Source: Marthasterias glacialis
Lineage: Eukaryota > Echinodermata > Asteroidea > Forcipulatida > Asteriidae
Reading direction: 5' to 3'
NCBI GenBank assembly: GCA_911728455.2
Contig: OU452234.1
Span: 6,338,549 to 6,402,548 of the forward strand
Length of the DNA stretch: 64,000 bases
Shown: positions 24,556 to 36,300 of the stretch, in pieces
Numbering within the stretch: the first letter of the stretch is position 1
How the letters are laid out: each line of letters begins with the position of its first letter
Notes under the pieces: generated by a model
Database searches by the model: none
What the model was told of the DNA's origin: nothing
What the model saw: the letters and a program-made list of their open reading frames with translations, nothing else
Translations under genes and position numbers: made by a program

Positions 24556-24694
24556 TATCAATGGGGATGTGTACATCCAGGTAATTTCCATTCGCCGGTC
24601 GTTGAGTTACGTATATCAAATTATTGACCTTGCTTTATCAGTGATACGGACGTGCACGGATCACACACACACACGAGATAACTCACCGGTAAAA

Positions 24695-27600
24695 ATGGCT
24701 TCTCTAAGAATAGGAAAATCAGCAGTTACGGTTGTAAGAAGATGTTTATTCCGGCCAAATGTGAGAACGATGGCAGCAGGAGGTGGTAGGTGTTCAGTTC
24801 ATTTTCATTCCAATAGTCTGGCTGTATATTTCAATGTTTTTTAGCTAATGATTTCGGACATTTTTTAGCACGTTATGAGGAATGTAACTTTTTTTTAATA
24901 CACTATACAGATTACTACGTAACTAAAATCGTGAAAATTCTTGGAGCAGTCAGTTTTGGTTGAACTTCAAGCCCGGTTCATACTTCATGCATGGAGGAAG
25001 CAGCGAATGCGAACGCGAAGCAAGTTTGACGTCACTCTCCTACATTTGCAGTGAATTTCGCAAAAAGTTCAACACATTTGGGTTGACCGGTTGACATGGT
25101 TGAGCGAATTGTGCGTTGCGAATTAGTGAACATGTAAAAAAAATGATGTATGAACCGGGCTTTATGTTGACAACTGGACATGACTACAACAATCGGACAA
25201 AATAAATGGCAAAAATGCCTTATCCTAGAACCAGTAATGCAGTAACTTGGGAGCTGTAACCACGGCATAGGCTACTCTGAGGTTCGTTCCGCTATCGTCT
25301 CCACGAACCTCATATAAAAGTCATAGAGTGACATGTACAAAATCCTATTCGAAACTTTCTGCCCTTCACGTTTACATGGCTACAGTTCTTTTTTGAAATC
25401 ATATCATCTCCAAAACTAGGCTCTATGTGTTCTTTCAACTCTCATCGAGCGTTGCACAGGTCCAGAAAATCCACTCCGCAAACTAAAAGTTGTTAAAAAG
25501 TGATAAATTCTCACCGTAACTCAGATCCCATTCAAACAGTATTGCAACAAATATGGCGACCGGAGTTGCAAAATTAACTGGTACGCAGAACCAGCCCATA
25601 GGACCAGCGCACCGCATACCAGCATGTACATTTTCTGTCGTCCAAATTGATGTTTTTTTAGGCCCAAAGCAAAACCAGTGGCCGCCATGCAGCCCTTAGA
25701 TTCGTCATTTGGATATTCGTCAATGACTGTTTTGATATAAAGTTGTATTAACTACAGTGCTCACTATTCAACGAATGCCATTAACATGTTTTAGTTTATT
25801 TGGGGGGGGGGGGCATTTGTGCACTAGATGGCTTCATTGATAGTGAATGGTTTTGCAGAACTTAAATTGAAGCCAAGTTGGAGTGGCATGCAAACAAAGC
25901 TGGTTTGGTGCGATGCTACAGAAACCAACTTCCCAATATTTACTTATCGTATGCTGTTATAACTTTTATTTCACACAGATTTTCTTTTTTTTTTCTTATC
26001 AAGGAATTCCTGACCACAAAGATCATGTGACTGGTCTGGAGAAGAAAGAATATGAGTTAATGAAAGCCGGTAATCCTGTAAGTAGTCAAATCGAAGATAT
26101 TGTGTCAAGGCATGTATCTTACAAAATGTACTGAAAAAGTGTTTTTTGATAAACTCTGTTTTATTATTTTTTTAGTATTCTGTGTGATTAAAAATATGTT
26201 GCTCAAGATATTTTTGTTGGATTGTTTTCAACAAGTGTACTTTAGGAAATGCGTTTTATGACATGACACATGTGCATATAGATTCAGATCTTCTAATGTA
26301 AAGTCGGACTTTGGAAACAAATTGCCAAAATGGTTTTTATCTTAGGGGTAGGCCAATCAAATTTCTCACTTGAGTGTTTGACACTTATGAAAGATAAAGA
26401 TGTCCCAATCAAGAGTTTCACCCGTACACCTGTACACAACTTAATCCAAACAAAGTCCTTGTTAATACTTTTGTTAAGATTTAGGTCATCACAAACAAAC
26501 ACATTAACCCTAACTCCCCAGAGTGATTTACTAGGATCCTTCCCGACTCTAACAAATTCCAACACGATATGGGTAGTAACTCAACACCCAAACTGTGGTA
26601 CTCAGATTTTGGTGGTATGCCTGAACCCATGTAAAGCATAATAAGTTTACTCATGCAGTACCCGGTCCAATAAAATCCAACAAAACCTGCTGTTAGAGTT
26701 TGATGGAATAGGGACTGTTGGGGTTAATGTAATTTCCCTATTTTTAGCCTAACACCTCCCAAATCCTCTTTGGTGAAAAGGATATTGAAGGGTTTGGGTT
26801 GGTTAGGGAAAGGTAAAGAAGGATGTCCTCAATCGAAACTGGGTTCTCAAAGACACCTAGCATCCATACACACTTTAATCCATACGGAGCTGTTGTGTAT
26901 GCTTTCCTTTAGATTTGGGATATTTACAAAGGCAGGCATACTTTCATTGACTGCTCAAATGTTAATGTCCCTTGTGTTTGTAGTGACAGTAACCAACTCC
27001 TACACCCACCTCATTTGTCTCCTTTCCAAGAAGTTTTCTTTGTTCACCTTCTACATCTTCCTTCTGCTCCCTGCTCCTTGCTGTCACTCCACAGCATCTT
27101 CATATTGTTATAAGTACACATGTATATATTATAAATAACCAGCATTTATATAGCGCTTCTCCCAAGAGTCGAAACGTTTTACATTAGATTGAAAAAATCC
27201 AAAGCACTTAAACGTAATATTATATAGTTAAGAAAATACAACACTGAAACAGGCAAAAACTATCTTTTCCACCTGATTGTTTCTGTTTACACTAATGTGT
27301 GTAAACTGTGATGTCATTTTAACCTTAAAGAAAGACTCTCACTGCTAGGATCTTAATGTCAAGCCATTACCTTTGTTTTCAAGCCTTGCAATAATAAAAC
27401 AGCCACAATAAACCATTACTCCCGAATGTATTATTACCTTTCACAGGATCCATTTGAGCTGCAGGTTAAAAGAGTGCCAGCTGGAACTGTAGACAAACCT
27501 GTTGCCGTCAAGTCCGTCTTTGAAAAGCGAATTGTAGGATGTATTTGTAAGTCAACTTTTTGAAATTTCAAGTGGGGGGGGGGGGGGGGGCAGGATAGGA

Positions 27601-28661
27601 AAGTTGGGTGTTCTATAATGTAAGACACACGTCTTCACTGGTTTACTCCTAACGATACGTGTAAGACAATAATGTCATTTTCATTTGACCAAAATACATA
27701 TCCATTGCTTGACTGGTCAATTAAAAACTTTGTATTGATCAGTAAGATTGTGGGCAGGATGGTGGACGAAATACACCGAGTAGGGTTATGGGTAAGAAAC
27801 GTGATTAAAATTTCTTTTAGGAGCCGTGTTGACTCCGTGAAGAACCAAGGTTGAGCTATAAGAGAGTCTTGACATTTCGCTCACTGATTAAGATTAATCT
27901 GGCCAAATGTAGCTGGGCAGGTGATATTTGGCTGGCATTTTGTTGTCCTGACCCGTTGTCAAAATCTTCCCATGCCATCCATAAGATAGCTGGAAGGCTC
28001 GCTAGATGAGATATTGGTGTCTTGACTATAATTGCTTCTCTTCACCCAGGGGTAAATGGGTACCTGAGAGGAGAGAAGGTTCTTGTGATTGCTCCAGCTT
28101 GAATGCGCTACATACTTAGCAGCACAGGCTGTATACTCCCCAGGGAGCTGAGATGGTTTAAGAAATGAAATAAATGGCCCAACAACCTGGGTAATATGCT
28201 TGCACCACAAGCTTCAAAACAGGCAGATACTGCTGCTATATAAATGTCCATAAATTTACCATCTATTATAAAATGATTATTGACACTTTCTTTGCAATTG
28301 ATCAGATACAATCCAAAAAATCTAGTTTTCTGTTATGATTATTTTTCTGAATGATTTTTCAACCAATCAAGCCACAAAAAAAACTTTCAGAACAACAGAT
28401 TTCTGATACTTGTATTTGTTGTCAATATAATTATGCTGATTATGGAATTACTAATGTACTCAATATCAAACGTTTTACTGTAACCCTGTACTAATTGAAA
28501 AACACTGCTTTTGCCCCCCCCCCCCCCAACCATGTACATGTACACTGTATGCAGGTGAAGAAGAACAAACCTTCATCAACTGGATGTGGTTGCATGCCGG
28601 GGATCCTCAAAGGTGCGATTGCGGACACTGGTTTCAACTACAAAAGACAGAGGGTATTTAG
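24695..28661 (+). CDS. COX5B: Cytochrome c oxidase subunit 5B (Vb), mitochondrial; 4 exons
   Basis: Exons 24695-24785, 26004-26077, 27447-27546 and 28555-28661 join in frame to 123 aa (vertebrate COX5B is about 129). Residues 1-30 are rich in Arg/Ser/Ala with no acidic residue, a typical matrix-targeting presequence. Then follow the TGLEKKEYELMKAGNPDPFE region and KRIVGCICEEE. In the family this small nuclear-encoded subunit binds a structural zinc on the matrix side of complex IV. The cysteines that fit are C87, C89, C109 and C111. The second pair is C-x-C, where the human protein has C-x2-C. Exon 4 completes the zinc site and ends in TAG. The gene is head to head with SLC52A (2.9 kb apart) and tail to tail with the first ACOT13 gene. 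Confidence 0.93.
24968..25162. mobile_element. Palindromic MITE (AAGCCCGGTTCATAC ends), COX5B intron 1
   Basis: AAGCCCGGTTCATACTTCAT at the left and ATGTATGAACCGGGCTT at the right form near-perfect inverted ends of a 195-bp non-coding unit. Confidence 0.8.
25273..25624. mobile_element. Half copy of the fold-back element (left arm plus loop), COX5B intron 1
   Basis: Matches the left arm of 35718-37979 without its internal insertion: GAGGTTCGTTCCGCTATCG, CGAAACTTTCTGCCCTTCA, then GTTGTTAAAAAGTGATAAAT (the uninterrupted TTAA site), and ends in the loop sequence CCAGCCCATAGGACCAGC. It lacks the right arm and the outermost CTAGAACTATG. Confidence 0.88.
27950..28195 (+). mobile_element. 5'-truncated SINE fragment (body of the tRNA-Leu family), COX5B intron 3
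   Basis: Shares the CCCCAGGGAGCTGAGATGG and GAAATAAATGGCCCA blocks and the GGGTAAATGGGTACCTG block with the copy at 45925-46250, in opposite orientation. The tRNA-like head is missing. Confidence 0.75.
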
Positions 28662-28770
28662 AAGGAGCTACAATTATTATCACACTCTGTTCTGGTTAGA
28701 TTATTTCAAGTGTAAAAAACAAATTAATGAATACTGTGTGCATGAATATGGGACGAGGTTCAGCTAATGC

Positions 28771-28906
28771 AATGGGAGACTTTGAGGTGCTAGGTGCTGG
28801 CACACTTGCCAAGGAAAATCCATTGTTCTAAAAAAAAAAGTATGCATATCCAGAATTAATACGTTAATAAAATTAAAATTAACCTAGTGTATCAAAGTCT
28901 CCCATT
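28771..28906. mobile_element. Diverged palindromic MITE (CTCF-like family), COX5B 3' region
   Basis: AATGGGAGACTTTGAGG and CAAAGTCTCCCATT mark the ends. The inner arm GTGCTAGGTGCTGGCA is decayed. It starts 110 bp after the COX5B stop and carries the candidate poly(A) signal. Confidence 0.75.
28866..28871 (+). terminator. Candidate poly(A) signal of COX5B, inside a MITE
   Basis: AATAAA 205 nt after the COX5B stop codon. It falls inside the palindromic repeat at 28771-28906. It is the first canonical hexamer I noticed downstream. Confidence 0.35.
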
Positions 28907-31730
28907 TAGGACAAGAATGACTGCACTCCTGTGCTATTCCATACCAGGTACTTGAGCTGTTTGCTGATGGTCTCACAACCATAACTGGGTAGAACGAAGT
29001 TAATTAACCGCCAATGGGAATTCCGAACTGAAATTGTTATAAACCGTTTGTCGTGATGTTTTCGCCGGGGGGGTATTTTCTGGAGGAACAGACTTTCAGT
29101 ATTCCATATCATATTACTTCATAAGACTGTTTATCATTGCATCATTTTACTGGTTTTTCTTTGTGTGATTCGACTGTTACAGAGACCAAGTCCTTTACCT
29201 CAGGGGTGATTTAGTTTTCATTTTTTTGTGAACATTTTTTTTTAAACATTTGAAGAATGCTCCGGTTTAGTCCATACAATTACAAATTACGTATTTTTAG
29301 TGGTCACTACTTAGGTTTTGTACAGGAAGAATAACTCTGGAACAGTTGATTCCTGAATTTGCTGTGGCGAGATTAATGCGTCTACACATAAATGTGTACC
29401 TCAACATTTCAACAGACATTGCTAAAAGACGCTCTATTTCGACAAGACCTTAGCAAAAAAAGAATCTAGCAAAAATGGATGACCTTTTGTGCAATGACAG
29501 TAATATTGTGTGGTGACTTGTATCAAAAAAAAATAGTGTGATTAGATTTAAGGCAAGCAAAGACTTTACACCATGTGGTAGTTTTGCAAAGAGATTTACT
29601 ACTTGCACAATTTCATTAGTGCTCTGAGTGCACATTATTACTGTAATTAAAAATAAACCCATTGTGTGAGTTGATCATTGAGCAATACCAGTTTGAAAAT
29701 AGTTGATCACTTGGAAGATAAATATACATACAACATTAAAATATGAATAAATACCTTGTTAGACAAGTTGATAATTCTGTATTTTATATGAATCTAGTCA
29801 TTCTATATGTATACTGTTTTACTGTACATGGTCTGTGTGTATTAGCTGTGAAACAAAAGCTGTGATACATTGTAAATGGATTTCACAATTTGGCTAAAAG
29901 AAGGTTGGTCTGACGGCCTGTTTGACCGAATTCAAGAGCGATAATGATCCATATTGACAGCATACGATACATGTTTTAATGTATTACTGTTTACCAGATA
30001 GAGCATCCTTCAAGCAGATCACACTGTTCAGATCTCATGAATTGTTCACAAATAAATTTCAAATTTGTTTCCAAGCAGGAAAGTTTGACTGAAGAAAACA
30101 CAATGTTATGATTTTGAACATTCACAAAGTATAATGTCATCAAACAATTTAAATTTGTTATGGTATGAAAGACGACATTTTCCATACAAAGACTGGTATA
30201 CATGCACGTCATGTATTTCTCAAGTTACTAGAAAATCAGCCCAGGCTTTTGAATTCCAAAGCCGTTTCCCTGAAGAAACGGGCGCTTCCATTGCAAAACC
30301 AGGGTAATCGTGTTGATATAGGTACGTAAGTCACGCACATATATTGCATTGGTAGCAAGCGTAAGTTTTTCAATACTTCTGACTCCAAAGCTGGCATGTG
30401 CCTGTGTGTACAGTAACCCAAATTCCAATGTTTTGCCGTTTAGAGGCAATTGGTATAACACAAGTGGACATTTTACTGAGACCTTGTGTTTTACAGAACA
30501 GTTGTAAAAGGGAAGTCAAGCTAGCAATTTCTCTAGCAAATCCTGGTTGAACAACTTGCTCAATGCATTTCCTATGGGCTTCTTATCATGGTTAGCACAT
30601 AATGTTGTGACGTGGGCTTGTCTTATGGTGGATCTATCTCACACTTTACCAACGTGATGCCCCCTTGAAAAATTCCAGGCCTGGTGAATACCACAGTGCC
30701 ATGAAATCATTATAAAATTTTATTTGTTGAATGATGACGTCGGGTGAAAAGGTTTACAATGTAAAATGTCAAATGTGAGTTCATATGAGTTCTGTATACC
30801 TTCTAGTAAATCAACTTTCACTGTAATGATAACTTCAACTGGGTGTGCTTGTAAAATCAGTTATGCCATAATGAATTCCTGATAGCTCAGAATACATGTA
30901 CATGTTCAGAAGATTACCTTTGATTGATTGTTTCATTGTGTTGCAATAAAAGCAAAAACAATCCTCCTACTCTTTCCTACTCTTGGTGACATTTTCCAGC
31001 AAGTTGACCGACCATTTGAAACCATTCAACTGCCCAGGTTGTGTCTGGTGGCACAACTGTGAACAGAACTTTAACTGTGTACATTGTGTACTGTGTTGAC
31101 GCATTTACCATTGATCATGTCACCTCATATTTTGCAGGCTGGCATAGTTCATAATATCATTCCAAACCACAGTGGATGATATTGAATGGTTAGATAGTAG
31201 GAGGGTTAATAAAGTGTGTGTAACTGGGTATAACCGCATGGTTCCATAAAACGGGGCACAATATGAAGTATACATCTGACTGTGTGTTATTCAGAAACTT
31301 TAGCTAATTTTGTTGGGGCAGCAAAAGACATTTAGCCTTTGTATTAAACATTATTCTAAACATTCTAGTTATTTTACATTGATGCATGCCTTTCATCAGT
31401 ATTAACTCTTATGCAGGTACATGTATGTATTTATCGACATCAACAAGTCTTCACTGCAGTAAATACAATCTATTTCAATCTTCTGTTTAAACAAAACAAG
31501 ATCTTTCAGAAGTACGGAATTCATGATAAGTACAGTCATTATTTGAGATTTGTAAAGGGTTAATTTTTACATTTGATTTTTACCACATAGCAGTGTGAAT
31601 GTGTGTTTATCATATCTTTTTCTTTTGTGAGTTTAAAATGTTGAGTGCTCTAAATAATAAATATGAGTTAATTTCAATTCGATCATAAGGAGTGTGTTTT
31701 GTTCATATAAAGCAACTTGTCCACCAAACT

Positions 31731-31892
31731 ATAGACCGTTCCGGCTTTGGCAACAAGCCCCGCCCACACACATTAGTTTGTGTACGTTTACGCTGCATGT
31801 GTGACCGAGTTTGACCGAGGTCACATGACCAAAAGACGTGATCCAATTGGTAATAACGCGCACAGTTTGATTGACAGGCCGGAACGGTCTAT
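31731..31892. mobile_element. Palindromic MITE (ATAGACCGTTCCGGC ends)
   Basis: ATAGACCGTTCCGGC at 31731 and GCCGGAACGGTCTAT ending at 31892 are perfect inverted ends of a 162-bp unit. Confidence 0.8.
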
Positions 31893-32100
31893 TGCAGTTT
31901 ACTAGTGCAGTCCTCAGTCCAACAGAATCAAACAAAACATGCTGTTGGATTTTGATGGATTGAGCGTGTTAGACCCTGATTATGGTGGTATGCCTGATCC
32001 TGTGTAGAGCAATCAGTTTACTAGTGCAGTCCTCAGTCCAACAAAATAAATCAAAACATGCTGTTGGATTTTGAAGGGTTAGTGTGATTAGAACCCGTTC
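31893..32100. repeat. Imperfect tandem duplication, about 115-bp period
   Basis: AGTTTACTAGTGCAGTCCTC followed by ATGCTGTTGGATTTTGA occurs at about 31897 and again at about 32017. A diverged relative lies at 26645-26735. It directly abuts the MITE at 31731-31892. Confidence 0.75.
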
Positions 32101-32699
32101 ACCATTCCACTAATCTATTATTTCAAAAGAAAATCCTAAATCTAACCTGTGATAAAGATGTCACCAATAGATGTTTCAGATTCTGAAAACAAAATTGCAT
32201 ACAATCAGGTTTTAGTTTACATGTTCCTAGCATACGGATTGCGTATGCTAGTGTTGGTTGGCATTTGCACAAATTGATATTAAATAACCCTTTAATTGTG
32301 CAGTTCAGTGGTTGCACCAGATTCATATTCACCAAGAAAGACAATCGCAATTTTAAAACATGTTTTAAAAATAGACTTCGCTACGACTTGACTATTTGGG
32401 TTCACAGTCCAGACTTAGTGTAGTTTCTGTGTTAACTTCCAGAACCATGCAAAGTCTGTAAAAATATGTCATCATTGTTATGTAACTTTCGGAAAAATCA
32501 AACACTTTTGATCTCAGGCCGTGCTCCGTGGTCATATATGGGTTGATGTGGCTGGCTGAAGAAGGCCTTTGAATGCCTGCAGCTTGAACATGAGTAGCGG
32601 CTTCCTTCACAATTCAGCTTCTCAGTAAGGATGATTAGCCTCACAAATTCCAATTTGGCACATTTCTTGCACCACAAAGTATCTTCTTGCATACATGAG

Positions 32700-32957
32700 T
32701 AGACAGATCCATTAAGCCCCGCCCCCTCACATGTTGACCAATCACAGCCTTGGCTACGCCACCGAAAGTCAAAAGTCTGACACAATAAAATCCTTTTGAA
32801 AAATGTAAACGTGCGCGCGTACTTATAGTGCGTGTTCATGCCGTGCAGTGGGGCAATGAAGAGACGCACGGTGTGCTGCCCATGTGTACAGTGGTGATAT
32901 AGCCAATGCTGTGACTGGTCAATATGTTTATGGGGCGGGGCTTAATAGGTGGGTCTA
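32700..32957. mobile_element. MITE with CATTAAGCCCCGCCCC ends, copy 1
   Basis: TAGACAGATCCATTAAGCCC ... GGGGCGGGGCTTAATAGG with GGTCTA at the end; inner arms TTGACCAATCACAGCC / GGCTGTGACTGGTCAA-like. 258 bp. Confidence 0.8.
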
Positions 32958-32988
32958 TTATGCCACATGAAGTAGGTGACTGCTCTCT

Positions 32989-33089
32989 GTTTCAACACCC
33001 CTATATTCCGATATTCCTTCATGATCTACACACTAGGGTTAGGGTAAGGATTAGGATTAGGATAATATATTAGGGGTGTCGAAACATAG
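32989..33089. mobile_element. Short palindromic element (TGTTTCAACACCCCTATA ends)
   Basis: TGTTTCAACACCCCTATATT at the left mirrors TATTAGGGGTGTCGAAACA at the right. The centre contains a telomere-like GGTTAGGGTAAGGATTAGG stretch. Confidence 0.7.
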
Positions 33090-33374
33090 GTGTATGACCC
33101 ATGAAGTGATGACATCATTCGCCAATTTTAATTGCCTTTCTCAGTTCTGTTTTAAATGCCTGAAATGTTGAAGTTTGCAGTCAACATTTTGTGCAAAATG
33201 CCACTTCACACTACACATCACAAAAGTTGACAATTGTAAACAGGCAGCAATTCCAAAGGTCTGGGATATTAAAGTCACGTAGCATTCCCATATCAACATG
33301 ATGACAGGTTCAACACTAACAAAAAGTTGGGTGTCTTTTGTTGACATGGCATCACTCCACCAGTGGTCTATACA

Positions 33375-36300
33375 TCAACTTTGGATGAAGTCCTCGGCTA
33401 ATTCTGTGCGTCCAACATGCTTGATGTGTTTTCCCTGAGCGATGATGTCACCGTTGGAGTTCATGAGATTGGCCGTTGTGAACGCAAGACTCTTCCCAGC
33501 TTTAATGACCTCGGCATCCATGGTCAGCTTGTCGCCAACCCTGGCAGCCTTCAGAAAGCTGTGAAAATGAGAATATTGTGCGAATGAGAATGTTAAACCT
33601 TTGGTTTTTGGAAGAGTTACACCCGTTTCAGACCAGTGCTCCAGAGTCACGCCGAACCAAAGTATTGAATTAAGTACATGAAAAGTTTGACATCTAAAAC
33701 AGTTAGGAGCGACTAGACACGCTAGAAGTCAACAATTTGACTGTTGCAGTCGGTCGGAAAGACTCTGGAGCATCTTGGGTTCAGACGTTGATCTTGTCAT
33801 GAGCCGAACCTAATGCAGATTTATGTTAACTAAGTCCGCCTGTCTGAAATCAAAATCTAGAGTCGCTCCTTGGTTCAGCGCGACTCTGGAGCGGCAGTCT
33901 GAAACGGGTGTAAATTACATTAATTTCTATGTCTTAGTTGTCAATAAACACAACATACACAGTGTTTGTAGCCAAGGTGGGCGGTGCCGGTCAGACCCAC
34001 CCTGAACTCAAAATTTGCGCCTTGCACAGTGAACAAAATACACTGTGCCACCCGGCACAGATTTCCCCCAGATTAAATCTAAATATTGTCAACTTCGCAG
34101 TTTTGTCTTTGATCTAGCAGTCAGGTAGCACAACTGTTTTACTGAATTAATAAACAACATAGTTGATGTTATATAACTGAGTGACATACAGATCCTTGGC
34201 ATTCACTATTATTCCCATCCGCATCGGCGATCAAAAAGTCCTAATCGTCCATGGGGAATAGTATTTCCCCACTGATCTCCATTAACAGTGTACTAATGGA
34301 GATCAATGTATTTTCCATTCAACAGTTAGGATCACCCTTGTTCCCAATGTTTTTGAGCAGTAGAGCGCCGCTGCTAAAACAAAGGAGCACCTGTGCAAAA
34401 GGTTGTAATATTATCACACCCTGTGTACAGCACTTTCCTACCGTGTGTACTGCGCTTTTTTAAGATGCACGTCACCTTTGCCTGAAGATACATTTGTTAT
34501 CACGCGGGCAAGGAGTACAGACAAATATAGCGCATCTGTGTCACAAGGTTGGTGTCTATAGGGAGTCGTCCACGGTTTTTTATACCTTTCAGAGTGTGGA
34601 ATGGACAAGGAACTGTGTCTATTTTGATTTTGTGTATATTGTGAAAAAAAAATTCAAATGACAAGGATCTATATATGTCAGTTATATAAAACAAAGCTTC
34701 AAATAATTGTTTAATTAAATGACAGATTAAAACCCTATTTACTATCTTTGCACTCTCCTGCCCAACTGGCTCTCCCTTGCCACAAAATTAATGTAAGAGT
34801 CACATTTTTGTTACTACTAAGTGAGTTATTCACCTGACACAGAGCTCTATACTGACACCAGGTACACCTGCTGTTGATGAGACGACAGCTACTGTTGTTA
34901 GGGTGTCTACCAAAGTTGATATAAATCCCCCATGTAGTGTCCCTCGTCTGTTAGCTTGCTCTTCCTGCACTGTCAACTCACACCGACATCGCCCAGGGCT
35001 TGCAGATGTGATTTCAACCTGAAACGATTCAACATTAATCGTAGTTTAAAGTTTAAAGAGTACATTGGTTTTAGAAGAGAAAATTAATTCCCAACCTCTT
35101 CTTTTCCATGGACACATCATACTCCTAGAACTATGAGGATTCATTCCGCTATCGTCTCCACGAACGATAGCGGAATGAACCTCATAGTTCTAGGAGTAGA
35201 CACATCATATACTGCCAACCTGTGTAAAATTCTTCGAAGTTGGTAGTTGCAATAATTGTAACCCTCCATCCTTCCTCAAGCCTCTGCGTCCATAGGGCGA
35301 ATGGAGGGTTCGATTAACGCAACTACAAAGTTGGTGGTCATGTTTTGACTAGCTAGTATGACTCAACGCCCCAGTTACTGGATCTGAATGGTACTAGCAC
35401 TTAACTAGCACAATGCTTGAAAAGATCAAATGGGTTTAAATGATTATTGCAACTATGGCTCGTGGATAGACCCAGTAACTGGAGCGCTGTACTTTTTTTC
35501 CAGATGTTGACATTATCGGTCGTACTAGTACTACTACTAGTGCTACAAAAAATGACAAAATCTCAAAAAAGGAGTTCAGCGCCCCAGTTACTGGGTCAAG
35601 CTCGAGGAGTGAAAAAAGACAGGCCTGGAATTTCATCTTTGAGAGGGCAAAGCCAGTGTCATTTTGCACTTCCATGGAACTTTGAAGGGGCACCAAGGCC
35701 AAGACCAGGGTGCAGGATACTCCTAGAACTATGAGGTTCGTTCCGCTATCGTCTCCCCGAACCTCATAGAGTGACATGTACAAAATCCTATTCGAAACTT
35801 TCTGCCCTTCACGTTTACATGGCTACAGTTCTTTTTTGAAATCAGATCTCGCCAAAACTAGGCTCTATGTGTTCTTTCAACTCTCATCGAGCGTTGCACG
35901 GGTCCAGAAAATCCACTCCGCGAACTAAAAGTTGTTAAAGGTACACACCGGCTTACTGTTTACCTAATTTAGTGATGTGGAATGACAGACAATAATTTTT
36001 AAATGGTTGTTCTTAAAAAAAATCATCAAAATATCACGTAATTAACGAAAAATGTGGAAAAAACAAAACACAAAGGTCAGCTTAAACGCTTTTCCAGCCT
36101 TTGCAACTGTCAAGTTTACGTGCCAATGTTGCGCAATGTTGTAAGTAGACTGGTGCTTTGTTTATGTATGAATTATTACAATGACGAGGCATGAGGATCC
36201 AGACTTCATACCCATCCAGCACAAATTCACGTGTAAATAAAAAAACAGACATAAACAGACAGTGTATTCTGTGTACGACGAACTGGACGAACTTACTTGC

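Larger units (their letters stand above)
21797..24694. other. Head-to-head spacer between SLC52A and COX5B
   Basis: Contains a CA-rich microsatellite (about 22184-22204), the double hAT-like MITE, and the CRE-like site close to COX5B. An untested minus-strand donor-like CTTCAAATACTG complement near 22811 could belong to a 5' UTR exon of SLC52A. Confidence 0.5.
29000..33374. other. Spacer between COX5B and ACOT13a (tail to tail)
   Basis: AT-rich, no convincing coding exon on either strand; the short ORFs lack splice context or similarity. It holds the repeats listed between 31731 and 33089. Confidence 0.6.
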
